Positions 1-8,444 of a stretch of 64,000 nt of DNA are shown piece after piece (the stretch's first letter is position 1; every line of letters begins with the position of its first letter). The notes below the pieces were generated by a model, which was given only the letters and a program-made list of their open reading frames with translations, did not search any database and was not told the origin of the DNA. Origin of the DNA: Falsiroseomonas bella (GTDB taxonomy: Bacteria > Pseudomonadota > Alphaproteobacteria > Acetobacterales > Acetobacteraceae). The position numbers and the translations under genes are program-made. The stretch lies in NCBI RefSeq assembly GCF_003173615.1, contig NZ_QGNA01000004.1, positions 496,001 to 560,000 on the forward strand. The letters run 5' to 3'.

Positions 1-780
1 CTGCTGGCGCTGCGCTCGGCGGGATTCAACCATGTGGACCTTGCGGCGGCGAAGCGGCTCGGCATCGCGGTGGGGCGCGTGCCGGCCTATTCGCCGGAGG
101 CGGTGGCGGAGCACACAGCGGCGCTGATCCTGACGCTGAACCGCAAGACGCACCGCGCCTGGAACCGCGTGCGCGAGGGCAATTTCGCGCTCGACGGGCT
201 GCTGGGCTTCGACCTGCGCGGCAGGACGGTGGGCATTGTCGGGACGGGGCAGATCGGCGCGGCCTTCGCGCGGATCATGGCGGGCTTCGGCTGCCGGCTG
301 CTGGGCCATGACCCGCAGGAGAATCCGGATTGCCTGGCGGTGGGCATGCGCTACGTGCCGCTCGATGAGTTGCTGCGCGAGGCCGACATCGTCAGCCTGC
401 ATTGCCCGCTGGTGCCGGCGACGCGCCACCTGATCAACGCCCGGAGCCTCGCGCTGATGAAGCCGGGTGCCATGCTGGTGAACACCAGCCGCGGCGCGAT
501 CCTGGATACCGGCGCGGTGATCGGCGCCCTGAAATCGGGGCGCCTCGGCCATCTCGCCCTCGATGTCTACGAGGAAGAGGAAAAGCTCTTCTTCGAGGAT
601 CTTTCGGGCACGGTGATCGAGGACGACGTCTTCGCGCGGCTGCTGACCTTCCCGAACGTGCTGATCACCGGCCATCAGGCCTTCTTCACCGAGGAGGCGA
701 TGCGCGCCATCGCCGAGACGACGATGGCCAATGTCGCGGCCTTCGCGGCGACGGGCACGCCGCGGCATCCGGTGGGCTGA
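1..780 (+). CDS. ldhA: D-lactate dehydrogenase family protein (5' truncated by window)
   Basis: NAD-dependent D-2-hydroxyacid dehydrogenase, most like fermentative D-lactate dehydrogenase (pyruvate to D-lactate). The reading frame is open from base 1, so about 70 N-terminal residues lie outside the window. Seen: the motif [13 protein letters not shown], the Rossmann signature GTGQIG at window codons 81-86, the catalytic Arg in NTSRG (codon 164), the Glu in DVYEEE (codon 191) and the His in [12 protein letters not shown] (codon 225). The last of these is typical of the LdhA branch rather than of phosphoglycerate dehydrogenases. The family is about 330 aa, and the 259 codons here are consistent with a complete C-terminus. 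The LdhA assignment rests on motif resemblance; another 2-hydroxyacid specificity is possible. Confidence 0.87.
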   Translation: MLALRSAGFNHVDLAAAKRLGIAVGRVPAYSPEAVAEHTAALILTLNRKTHRAWNRVREGNFALDGLLGFDLRGRTVGIVGTGQIGAAFARIMAGFGCRLLGHDPQENPDCLAVGMRYVPLDELLREADIVSLHCPLVPATRHLINARSLALMKPGAMLVNTSRGAILDTGAVIGALKSGRLGHLALDVYEEEEKLFFEDLSGTVIEDDVFARLLTFPNVLITGHQAFFTEEAMRAIAETTMANVAAFAATGTPRHPVG

Positions 781-911
781 GCGCCTCACACGAGGCTTGG
801 CGCAGGATGTCCGGCGCTTGAGAAGCCCTGGACCGATGCGCGATGATCGCCAACTCTGCGGGAAAGGCTCGACGCGGCGCGGACGGCGCCGGCCGGAAGG
901 GAGAAAGCGAC

Positions 912-1427
912 ATGGCGATGGGGCTCGTCTGCCGGGCCGCGGTGAAGCGTGCGCGGCTGGTCGCGGCGGTTGCTCTTGCGGCGGCCCTGTGCATGGCCGA
1001 GGCACGGGCGCAGACCGCGATGCTGCTCGACGCCTCCGATCCCGAGCGCATAGCGCAGCTGATGCAGTCGCGCGGCTTCCAGGCCGAGGTTGCGCGTGAC
1101 GGTCGCGGCGATCCGCTGATCCGCTCGGCCGCCGAGGGCATCGGCTTCGTGATCCAGTTCTTCGGCTGCCGCGAGAACGCGAATTGCCGGTCCATCCAGT
1201 ACGCCGTGTCGTTCCGCATGGGGAAGCCGCCGACGCTGGAGGCGATCAACCAGTTCAACCAGACGCGGACGCTGGGGGAGGCATCGCTGACCGAAGCCGG
1301 CCTGCCGCGGCTGACCTATTTCATGACGCTGGAAGGCGGCGTGAGCGAGGCGAACTTCCTCTACGCCTTCCAGCTCTGGCGCAGCGTGCTCCGCGCCTTC
1401 GTCGAGCATATCGGCTTCCGCGCATGA
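912..1427 (+). CDS. YbjN domain-containing secreted protein
   Basis: Small protein of 171 aa with an N-terminal signal peptide (hydrophobic core ending in AEARAQ) followed by one YbjN-type domain. That fold resembles a type III secretion chaperone, and its biochemical role is unknown. Visible family features are the opening LLDASDPERIAQLMQSRGF, a central GFVIQFFGC strand pair, and the NQFNQTRTLGEASL and LTYFMTLEGGVSE segments. A longer frame opens at 843, but the ATG at 912 is preceded by a good purine-rich ribosome site (GGAAGGGAGAAAG, 897-907) and begins directly with the signal peptide, so it is preferred. Two cysteines (CRENANC) could form a periplasmic disulfide. Confidence 0.8.
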   Translation: MAMGLVCRAAVKRARLVAAVALAAALCMAEARAQTAMLLDASDPERIAQLMQSRGFQAEVARDGRGDPLIRSAAEGIGFVIQFFGCRENANCRSIQYAVSFRMGKPPTLEAINQFNQTRTLGEASLTEAGLPRLTYFMTLEGGVSEANFLYAFQLWRSVLRAFVEHIGFRA

Positions 1428-1428
1428 T

Positions 1429-1462
1429 CGCTGCGCGGGCGCTCAGCCGCGCCCGTGCAGCG
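1429..1462. terminator. Inverted repeat between convergent genes
   Basis: A 14-bp stem (1429-1442 with 1449-1462, one mismatch) and a 6-base loop lie exactly at the junction of the convergent YbjN and acyl-CoA synthetase genes. The loop contains the synthetase stop codon. No T-tract follows on either strand, so a bidirectional terminator or mRNA 3'-end stabiliser is inferred from position only. Confidence 0.5.
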
Positions 1463-3158
1463 CATCCACCTCCGCCGCATGCGTGTCCAGCACCACGCGC
1501 CGCTTCACCTTCATGGTCGGCGTCAGCATGCCGTTCTCCACGGTGAAGGCCGGCACGGTCGTGGTCCTGCGGATGCGCTCGATGGAGGACAGCTTCGCGT
1601 TCACCCGCGCCACCGCCTCGGCGACCCTCTCGGCCATGCCGTCGGCGGGGACGACCAGGGCGACGATCGCCGGCTGGCCTTCGCCGGCGACGACGGCCTG
1701 GGCGATCTCGGGCTCGGCCATCAGCAGGCCCTCGAGCTTGGCGGGGCTGACCATGTCGCCGCCGAGCGTCTTGATGAAGTCGCGCTTGCGGTCGGTGATG
1801 CGGATGCGCCCGTCCACCATCTCGGCCACGTCGCCGGTGTGCAGCCACCCGTCCTGGATCGCCTTGGCGGTCGCCTCGGGCTGATTCCAGTAGCCGTCCA
1901 TCACGAGGTCGCCGCGCACGCAGAGCTCGCCGTCCTCCGCGATGCGCGCCTCCACGCCGGGCAGCGGCGGCCCGACCGTGCTGCGGACATTGTCCCAGGG
2001 AAGGTTCACGCTGATGACGGGGCCGGCCTCGGTCTGGCCGTAGCCCTGGATCACCGGCAGGCCGAGCGCGAGGAAGAAGCCCGAGAGGTCGGGATCGAGC
2101 CTGGCCCCGCCCGAGACAAGCGCCAGCATCCGCCCGCCGAAGCGCTGTCGGACCTTCTCGCGCACCAGCTTCTCCAGCAGCGCATCCTGCAGCCGGTCGA
2201 ACAGGCCGAGCGGCGGGCCGTCCATCTTGCGCAGGCCGAGTGCCACGGCGCGGTGGAAGAGCTTCTCCTTGAAGCCGCCCTCCTTCTCGACGCCGGCGAG
2301 GATGCGGGCGCGCAGCACCTCGAACAGGCGGGGCACGGCGGTGACGATGGCGGGACGGATCTCCTGGAACTCATGCGCCAGGCGGTCGGCGCCGCGGGAA
2401 TAGACGACCTCGACGCCGAGGGAGGGCAGCAGGAAGCCGCCCACGGTGTGCTCGTAGCTGTGCGAGAGCGGCAGGAAGGAGAGGTAGCACTCGCCTTCCA
2501 GCTGCAGGCGGTCGGCGAGCCGCGCGACGCCGTCGCGGTTGGACAGCATGGCCCGGTGGGGCAGCATCACCCCCTTGGGCGCGCCGCCGGTGCCGGAGGT
2601 GTAGATGAGGCAGGCGAGGCGGCCGGCCGGGATCTGCTCGACCTCTGCGCGCAGCATGGCCAGGTCGCCCCGGGCCGCTTCCAGCTCGGCCCAGGCAACC
2701 GGGGCGGGGCCGGCGGGGAGCCTCGCCTCCTCCATCGTGACGAGAAGGTCCAGCCCGCCCGTCGTCGCGGCGGCCTCCGCCACCCGCCGGGCCAGCGCCG
2801 CGGCGGAGACGATCGCCGCTTTTGCACCGGAATCGCGCAGGATATGGGCGTGGTCGGCCGCCGTGTTGGTGGTGTAGGTCGGCACCGTGACCGCGCCGAT
2901 GGCCATGATGGCGGTGTCGGCGATCACGAATTCCGGCCGGTTCTCGCTGACCAGCAGCACCCGGTCGCCCGGCGCGACACCGCGGGCGCGCAGCCCGGCG
3001 GCCACGGCCGCGACCCGGTGGGCGAATTCCGCCCAGCTCACCCGGTGCCAGGCCTTGTCCTTCCAGTGGCGCAGCATCGGCTGGTCCTGCCGGCGCGCGG
3101 CGAGTTCCAGCATCATCTGCGGCAGGCTGTTCCATTGGATCCGCTTGCCCGGCTCCAT
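1443..3158 (-). CDS. AMP-dependent long-chain acyl-CoA synthetase
   Basis: Adenylate-forming ligase of 571 aa that activates a carboxylic acid, probably a long-chain fatty acid, to its CoA thioester. All core motifs are intact: P-loop YTSGTGGAPKG at 186-196, adenine-binding GYGQTEAGP at 372-380, GWLHTGDVAEM at 437-447, the hinge region ITDRKRDFIKT around 454-464, and the adenylation lysine K550 in TPTMKVKR. The VPTYTTNT segment and long middle region resemble the FadD15/eukaryotic ACSL-like branch. The frame remains open far upstream, antisense to pepF, but the ATG at 3158 starts the normal family N-terminus. It is transcribed divergently from pepF. Confidence 0.9.
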   Translation of the reverse strand: MEPGKRIQWNSLPQMMLELAARRQDQPMLRHWKDKAWHRVSWAEFAHRVAAVAAGLRARGVAPGDRVLLVSENRPEFVIADTAIMAIGAVTVPTYTTNTAADHAHILRDSGAKAAIVSAAALARRVAEAAATTGGLDLLVTMEEARLPAGPAPVAWAELEAARGDLAMLRAEVEQIPAGRLACLIYTSGTGGAPKGVMLPHRAMLSNRDGVARLADRLQLEGECYLSFLPLSHSYEHTVGGFLLPSLGVEVVYSRGADRLAHEFQEIRPAIVTAVPRLFEVLRARILAGVEKEGGFKEKLFHRAVALGLRKMDGPPLGLFDRLQDALLEKLVREKVRQRFGGRMLALVSGGARLDPDLSGFFLALGLPVIQGYGQTEAGPVISVNLPWDNVRSTVGPPLPGVEARIAEDGELCVRGDLVMDGYWNQPEATAKAIQDGWLHTGDVAEMVDGRIRITDRKRDFIKTLGGDMVSPAKLEGLLMAEPEIAQAVVAGEGQPAIVALVVPADGMAERVAEAVARVNAKLSSIERIRRTTTVPAFTVENGMLTPTMKVKRRVVLDTHAAEVDALHGRG

Positions 3159-3189
3159 CCCCCGACGAGTCCCCCAATCATCCCGTGAA

Positions 3190-3219
3190 CCGGCCCGACG
3201 GCTTTTCCCGCCGGGCCGG
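3190..3219. promoter_or_regulatory. Inverted repeat in a divergent promoter region
   Basis: The 105-bp gap between the divergent synthetase and oligopeptidase genes holds a 12-bp inverted repeat (3190-3201 with 3208-3219, one mismatch, loop CTTTTC). Directly after it is the only AT-rich hexamer of the gap, TATATC at 3225-3230, which reads as a -10-like box on either strand. No convincing -35 is visible. The repeat could be an operator shared by both genes; this is inference. Confidence 0.3.
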
Positions 3220-3263
3220 CGGTCTATATCCAGGGTGAGAAGCCTCCGGACACAAGAGACGCC

Positions 3264-5111
3264 GTGACGATTCCCGAAGATTCCCGCCTGTTCCCCGCCC
3301 GCGACACGGCCCGGCCGGGCGGTGCCGCGACGGCCGAGGCGCTGCCCTCCTGGGACCTGTCCGACCTCTATGGCGGGCCGGATGACCCGCGGCTCGCCGC
3401 CGATCTCGACGCCGCGGAAGCCGAGGCCAAGGCATTCCAGGCCGCGCATTCCGGCAAGGTGGCCACGCTGCCCGGCGATGCCCTGGCGGACGCCATCGCC
3501 ACGTACGAAAAAATCGAGGAGCGGCTGGGGCGGGCGATGTCCTACGCCCAGCTCGTCTTCTCGGCCGATGCGCAGGACGCGGCGAATGGCCGCTTCTACC
3601 AGACCATGCAGGAGCGGGTGACGACGATCTCCTCGCACCTGCTGTTCCTGACCCTGGAGCTGAACCGGGTGGAGGAGGCGGCGCTGGAAGCGAAGCTCGG
3701 CGCCTCCGCCGCGCTGCGCCACTGGCGGCCCTGGCTGCGCGACCTGCGGGTCTTCCGCCCGCACCAGCTCTCCGACGAGCTCGAGAAGCTGCTGCACGAG
3801 AAGGAGGTGACGGGCCGCTCCGCCTGGAACCGGCTGTTCGACGAGACGATCGCGGGCATGCGGGTGAAGGTGGCGGGCGAGGACCTGACGGTCTCCTCCG
3901 CGCTGAACAAGCTGTCGGACCGCGACCGGGAGGTGCGGGCCGCGGCGGCGAAGGGTGTCTCGGAAGCCTTCGCCGAGAAGGTGCGGCTGTTCAGCCTGGT
4001 CACCAACGTCCTGGCGAAGGACAAGGAGATCATCGACGGCTGGCGCCACTACCCCCGCCCGACCAGCGCGCGCAACCGCGCGAACATGGTCGAGGACGAG
4101 GTGGTGGACGCGCTGGTGACGGCAGTGCGGGAGAGCTACCCGCGGCTGTCGCACCGCTACTACGCGATGAAGGCGAAGTGGCTGGGCCTCGAGAAGCTGA
4201 AGCACTGGGACCGCAACGCGCCGCTGCCCGACCAGGACGATGCGACCATCGCCTGGCCGGAGGCGACGCGGCGCGTGCTGGACAGCTACAGCGCCTTCAG
4301 CCCGGAGCTCGGCGCGCTCGGCAGGCGCTTCTTCGACAAGCCCTGGGTGGATGCGGCGCTGCGCCCGGGCAAGGCCTCGGGCGCCTTCGCGCATCCGACG
4401 GTGCCCTCCGTGCATCCCTATCTGCTGGTGAACTACCACGGCAAGACGCGCGACGTGATGACGCTGGCGCATGAGCTGGGGCATGGCGTGCACCAGATCC
4501 TCGCGGGGCAGCAGGGCTACCTGCTCTCATCCACGCCGCTGACGCTTGCGGAAACGGCGAGCGTCTTCGGCGAGATGCTGACCTTCCGCAACCTGCTGGA
4601 CGCCGAGAAGGACCCGAAGCGCCGCCGCGCGCTGCTGGCCTCCAAGGTGGAGGACATGCTGAACACGGTGGTCCGCCAGATCGCCTTCTATCGCTTCGAG
4701 ACGCTGCTGCATGACGAGCGCAAGAAGGGCGAGATCGCGCATGAGCGCATCGGCGAGTTGTGGATGCAGGTGCAGACCGAGAGCCTCGGCCCGGCCTTCG
4801 ACTTCACGCCGGACTACAACGTCTACTGGGCCTACATCCCGCACTTCGTGCACACGCCCTTCTACGTGTATGCCTATGCGTTCGGGGATTGCCTGGTGAA
4901 CGCGCTGTATGGCGTGTTCCGCGAGGGGCATCCCGGCTTCCAGCAGAAGTATCTCGACATGCTGCGCGCGGGCGGCACGAAGCGGCACAAGGAGCTGCTT
5001 GCGCCCTTCGGCCTTGATGCGTCGGATCCGGCCTTCTGGCGCAAGGGTCTCGACGTGATCAGCGGCTTCATCGACGAGTTGGAGGGCGCGGCGCCAGGCG
5101 CCAAGGCATGA
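3264..5111 (+). CDS. pepF: M3 family oligoendopeptidase F
   Basis: Cytoplasmic zinc metallopeptidase of 615 aa that hydrolyses medium-length oligopeptides. The zinc-binding HELGH lies at 403-407 in LAHELGHGVHQ, with the downstream Glu ligand in LAETASVFGEM. The N-terminal LPSWDLSDLYGG, the middle NKLSDRDREVR and the C-terminal YVYAYAFGDCLVNALY are typical of the PepF branch, and the length matches the family (about 600). The start is GTG at 3264. Its stop overlaps the ATG of the following ABC1 kinase gene by 4 bp, so the two are probably translated together. It probably recycles imported or cellular peptides. Confidence 0.93.
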   Translation: MTIPEDSRLFPARDTARPGGAATAEALPSWDLSDLYGGPDDPRLAADLDAAEAEAKAFQAAHSGKVATLPGDALADAIATYEKIEERLGRAMSYAQLVFSADAQDAANGRFYQTMQERVTTISSHLLFLTLELNRVEEAALEAKLGASAALRHWRPWLRDLRVFRPHQLSDELEKLLHEKEVTGRSAWNRLFDETIAGMRVKVAGEDLTVSSALNKLSDRDREVRAAAAKGVSEAFAEKVRLFSLVTNVLAKDKEIIDGWRHYPRPTSARNRANMVEDEVVDALVTAVRESYPRLSHRYYAMKAKWLGLEKLKHWDRNAPLPDQDDATIAWPEATRRVLDSYSAFSPELGALGRRFFDKPWVDAALRPGKASGAFAHPTVPSVHPYLLVNYHGKTRDVMTLAHELGHGVHQILAGQQGYLLSSTPLTLAETASVFGEMLTFRNLLDAEKDPKRRRALLASKVEDMLNTVVRQIAFYRFETLLHDERKKGEIAHERIGELWMQVQTESLGPAFDFTPDYNVYWAYIPHFVHTPFYVYAYAFGDCLVNALYGVFREGHPGFQQKYLDMLRAGGTKRHKELLAPFGLDASDPAFWRKGLDVISGFIDELEGAAPGAKA

Positions 5112-6475
5112 GCGAGCGCAAGGAGTCCACCCTGTTCGGCGAGGTGCGGCGCATGGTCCGCACCTCCGGCGCCGTCACGGGCGTCGCGGCGCGCGTCGCG
5201 GGCGAGCGCTTCCTCGGCATCAAGTCCGACAAGAACGCGCATGCCGAGGCGCTGAAGCAGGTGCTCGGCGGGCTGAAGGGCCCGCTGATGAAGGTGGCGC
5301 AGTTCCTGGCCACGGTACCGGAAGCGCTGCCCGAGGAATACGCGCAGGAACTCGCGACCCTGCAATCCAACGCGCCGCCGATGGGCTGGAATTTTGTTCG
5401 TCGGCGCATGCAGACCGAGCTCGGGCCGGCGTGGCAATCGAAGTTCAAGACCTTCGGCCAGGAAGCCGCGGCCGCCGCCTCGCTCGGGCAGGTGCATCGC
5501 GCCACGCTGCCCGATGGTCGCGACGTCGCCTGCAAGCTGCAATACCCGGACATGCCGAGCGTGGTGGAAGCCGATCTCCGCCAACTCAAGATCGCGCTTT
5601 CGCTCTATCGCCGCATGGACAGCACGCTCGACAACGAGGAAGCCTACACCGAGCTCGCGACGCGCCTGCGCGAGGAACTCGACTACACGCGCGAGGCCGC
5701 GCATATGCGCCTCTACGGCCTGATGCTGCACAACATCCCCGGCGTCGCCGTGCCGGAGGCGGTGCCGGAGTACACCACGAAGCGCCTGCTCACGATGACC
5801 TGGCTGCAGGGCCGCCCGATCCTGCGCCGGCTGGAGGAGGACCCGCCGGCCGAGGAGCGCGTGGCCTATGCCAAGGCGCTGTTCCGCGCCTGGTACGTGC
5901 CCTTCTACCGCTACGGCGTGATCCATGGCGATCCGCATCTCGGCAACTACCAGGTGCGCGAGGATTCCGACCCCGACGTGCGCTTCGGCGTCAACCTGTT
6001 CGACTTCGGCGTCATCCGCGTCTTCCCGCCGAGCTTCGTCACCGGCGTGATCATGCTGTACGAGGCGGTGCGCGACGACGACATCGAGAAGGCCGCGGAG
6101 GCCTATCGGATCTGGGGCTTCAAGAACCTCAGCAAGGAGACGATGGAGGTCCTGAACGTCTGGGCACGCTTCCTCTACGAGCCGCTGGTGAAGGACGAGG
6201 TGCGCACCATCACCCCGCTCGACGACCCGCAATACGGGCGGCGCATCGCGATGCAGGTGCATGAGGGGCTGAAGCGCACCGGCGGCGTGAAGATCCCGCG
6301 CGAATTCCCGCTGATGGACCGTGCCGCGATCGGCCTCGGCAGCGTGTTCTACCGCCTGCGCGCCGAGGCCAACTGGCACCGGATGTTCATGGAGCTGGTG
6401 CACGATTTTCGGGAAGCCGACATCGCCGCGCGGCAGAAGGCGGCGCTTCAGGCGGCGGGGGTGCCCGAGAGCTGA
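5108..6475 (+). CDS. ABC1/UbiB (AarF/ADCK) family atypical kinase
   Basis: Protein of 455 aa of the ABC1/ADCK/UbiB family. Members have a protein-kinase-like fold, act as ATPases, and are mostly tied to ubiquinone or other isoprenoid lipid metabolism. Visible motifs: the alanine-rich loop AAAASLGQVHRA, the ATP lysine in DVACKLQYP, the catalytic loop VIHGDPHLGN and the DFG equivalent FDFGVIR. The family KxGQ motif appears as KVAQ. There are no clear C-terminal transmembrane helices, unlike E. coli UbiB, so it is more like the soluble alphaproteobacterial paralogues. It overlaps pepF by ATGA, an unexplained pairing. It is convergent with the downstream methyltransferase. Confidence 0.88.
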   Translation: MSERKESTLFGEVRRMVRTSGAVTGVAARVAGERFLGIKSDKNAHAEALKQVLGGLKGPLMKVAQFLATVPEALPEEYAQELATLQSNAPPMGWNFVRRRMQTELGPAWQSKFKTFGQEAAAAASLGQVHRATLPDGRDVACKLQYPDMPSVVEADLRQLKIALSLYRRMDSTLDNEEAYTELATRLREELDYTREAAHMRLYGLMLHNIPGVAVPEAVPEYTTKRLLTMTWLQGRPILRRLEEDPPAEERVAYAKALFRAWYVPFYRYGVIHGDPHLGNYQVREDSDPDVRFGVNLFDFGVIRVFPPSFVTGVIMLYEAVRDDDIEKAAEAYRIWGFKNLSKETMEVLNVWARFLYEPLVKDEVRTITPLDDPQYGRRIAMQVHEGLKRTGGVKIPREFPLMDRAAIGLGSVFYRLRAEANWHRMFMELVHDFREADIAARQKAALQAAGVPES

Positions 6476-6511
6476 CCCGAGCCCGGCCGCGATGCGGTCC
6501 GCCGGCGCCGG

Positions 6512-7351
6512 TCAGCCCGTCTTGACGAACATCGCCGCGACGTCGGTGCGCTCCCCCGCGAGGTAGCGCGCGTGGCGGCGGCTGCCCGGCAGCGTTGCCC
6601 ATTCCGCCGCATAGCTCCGCAGCGGCCCGGGCAGCCTGCCGATGATCGCCGCATGGCGCGGCGCCGCCTGCTCCAGGGCGGCCAGGCAGCGCGGCGTGAT
6701 GTCGGTGAAGCGTCGCAGCGCGAGTCCCGTGGCGCGGCCTTCCAGTTCGAGCCGCTCGCGTGTCCAGGACGGTGCCGTCCAACTCGTGCCCATGGTCATC
6801 GAGACGACGCCGCCCGGCGCCGTCACGCGCGCCGCCTCGGCGAGGAAGGCGCTCCAGCCGACATAGGTGGCGAGCCCGACCGCGAGGACCAAGTCGAATT
6901 GCGCGTCGGGAAAGGGAAGCCGCCCGGCATCGGCCCGGCGCAGATCGGCCGAGAAGCCGGCCCGGTTGAGCAGCCGGCGTGCCTGGCGGAGTCCCTGCCG
7001 GCTCTGGTCCACGCCCGCCAGCGCGGCGCCCGGCAGCGCCGTCGCGGTGACGAGCAAGCCGCCGCCGAGCCCGCAGCCGATATCGAGCACGCGCCGCGGC
7101 GCGGGCGCGGAGGCCCCGGGATGCACGCGCAGAACGAAGTCGTAGAGCGCGACCTGCGGGCCCGACGCCGCCAGTGCCGGCACCTCCGGACCACCCGGCT
7201 CCGGCGGGTGGTAGCCGCCGCTGAAGAAGTGAAGTCGCGCGATGGCGGGGACGCTGTAGATCGCCTCGTAGAGAAGCCGGTCGAGCAGCGTTCGCCCGCG
7301 CGGGCCGAGCCTGCGCCTCGCTGCGCCGAGGGCATCGCCGAGCCGGGACAT
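6512..7351 (-). CDS. Class I SAM-dependent methyltransferase
   Basis: A 279-aa protein with a Methyltransf_11/25-type fold. Motif I is VLDIGCGLGGGLL, the acidic post-motif is AGVDQSRQGLRQARRL, and motif IV is FDLVLAVGLATYVG, where the usual small-molecule methyltransferase H/E position is not obvious. The substrate cannot be read from the sequence. The frame stays open upstream to 7528, but that extension is arginine/serine-rich and unlike the family, so the ATG at 7351 is chosen. The gene stands alone, with a 195-bp gap behind it. Confidence 0.83.
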   Translation of the reverse strand: MSRLGDALGAARRRLGPRGRTLLDRLLYEAIYSVPAIARLHFFSGGYHPPEPGGPEVPALAASGPQVALYDFVLRVHPGASAPAPRRVLDIGCGLGGGLLVTATALPGAALAGVDQSRQGLRQARRLLNRAGFSADLRRADAGRLPFPDAQFDLVLAVGLATYVGWSAFLAEAARVTAPGGVVSMTMGTSWTAPSWTRERLELEGRATGLALRRFTDITPRCLAALEQAAPRHAAIIGRLPGPLRSYAAEWATLPGSRRHARYLAGERTDVAAMFVKTG

Positions 7352-7546
7352 GCGCGCCTCAGCCCCGCGCCGGCCCGCGGCGCGGCGCGCGCACGGCCTG
7401 CCGCCGGAGCGAGGTCCGGCCTGCGCGATACGGCTGGTTCCGCAAGATGACTGCGACTCCCCCGCCGCTCGCGCGGACGCTATCGCAGCGGTTGAGCGAA
7501 GGGAAGGTGCGCCCCGGTGCGGCGACAAGGCGCCCGGGTCGGGTCG
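7352..7546. other. Intergenic gap upstream of the methyltransferase
   Basis: This 195-bp GC-rich gap lies between two minus-strand genes. I see no convincing promoter hexamers, hairpin or small gene in it. It must contain the methyltransferase promoter unless that gene is read through from the DUF3891 gene. Confidence 0.5.
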
Positions 7547-8317
7547 TCAGCCCGGCACGAGGCGCGCCGTGACCCGTTCCACCGGGGCGGCGGCGTAGTC
7601 GCGCCGCATTGCCGCCTCGTCGGTCCAGCGCGTGCCGGGCGCGAAGCGCCGGGCCGTCCAGGACAGCGGCACCTCCGCCGCCGCGAAGGGCCAGGGGGAG
7701 ACGGTCATCACGCCATCGCCCTCCTCCAGCTTCAGCGGGGCCTCGCCGCCGCCGGCCAGCGGCGCCATGCCGGACCAGCCGAGCGTGGCGATGCCGCCGC
7801 AGGCCGCGAGGCTCAGCGTATCCGTCACTGCCACCAGGGCGGCGGCGAGTTCCAGCTCGGCTTCGGTCGCGCCGAGCCGGGCTAGCAGCTCCGCGCGCAG
7901 CGCCCCCTGCTGGCGCTGGTAGGTGTCGGCGGCCGCGGCATCCTCCGGGCTGACCCTGTGGCGATCGCTGTAGGCCGCGTAGATTCGCGTGCCGTGGCGG
8001 CTGACCAGCAGGCCGACCCAGGGGCCCCAGCTTGCGACGGCGCGCTGGACGCCGGCGGCCCACATCGGCGCATGGGTGCGCGCGCCGACCTGGCGGAAGG
8101 CATGCGGACGGCCCGTCGCGGCGTCGAGACTCGGGGAAGCTTCCCAATCCATCCAGGCGACGTCGTGCTGGGCGCAGGCCGTCGCGATCTCCTCGAAGGG
8201 CTCGGGCCGGGCGAAGCCGGGCGCGCCCCAGGCGCGCGCCATCTGGCCGGAAACCAGGGCGTGCATGGGCTGGCTGATCGCCAGGAAGGATCCGTCGGGC
8301 AGGTCCCTGAACAGCAT
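7547..8317 (-). CDS. DUF3891 family protein
   Basis: A 256-aa protein matching the DUF3891 pattern: an N-terminal FLAISQPMHALVSGQMARAWG, then an acidic and aromatic segment (DVAWMDWEASPSLD), a helical middle with VGLLVSRHG, and a C-terminal half ending in a short strand-rich tail. The N-terminal histidine and the later LVSRHG histidine are conserved in this HD-like uncharacterised family; the function is unknown. An upstream start at 8371 is possible, but the ATG at 8317 has a near-perfect ribosome site (AAGGAGG, 6 bases upstream) and starts at the usual family N-terminus. It is divergent from pntAA. Confidence 0.82.
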   Translation of the reverse strand: MLFRDLPDGSFLAISQPMHALVSGQMARAWGAPGFARPEPFEEIATACAQHDVAWMDWEASPSLDAATGRPHAFRQVGARTHAPMWAAGVQRAVASWGPWVGLLVSRHGTRIYAAYSDRHRVSPEDAAAADTYQRQQGALRAELLARLGATEAELELAAALVAVTDTLSLAACGGIATLGWSGMAPLAGGGEAPLKLEEGDGVMTVSPWPFAAAEVPLSWTARRFAPGTRWTDEAAMRRDYAAAPVERVTARLVPG

Positions 8318-8379
8318 CGCCAGCCTCCTTCGCGCGGCAAGAACATGGCGTCCCGTCTGGTCCTCCGCCATCCCTTGCC

Positions 8380-8408
8380 TTGCCAGACCGGCCCCCAGGC
8401 GTCATATC
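8380..8408 (+). promoter_or_regulatory. Candidate sigma-70 promoter of pntAA
   Basis: TTGCCA (8380-8385), a 17-base spacer and CATATC (8403-8408) lie about 37 bases ahead of the pntAA start in the divergent gap. The -35 matches 5 of 6 consensus bases and the -10 only 3 of 6. Confidence 0.35.
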
Positions 8409-8444
8409 GCGCCGGCTTCAGCCTCAACCGGGGGGTCAATTGGA

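Noticed and set aside
3159-4493. N-terminal extension of the acyl-CoA synthetase to over 1000 aa
   Set aside because: The extra residues are antisense to pepF and unlike any synthetase; the ATG at 3158 gives the normal N-terminus.
1443-6475. Horizontal transfer or a genomic island boundary in the first 6 kb
   Set aside because: Base composition and codon use look uniform, and no tRNA, integrase or direct repeats were seen.
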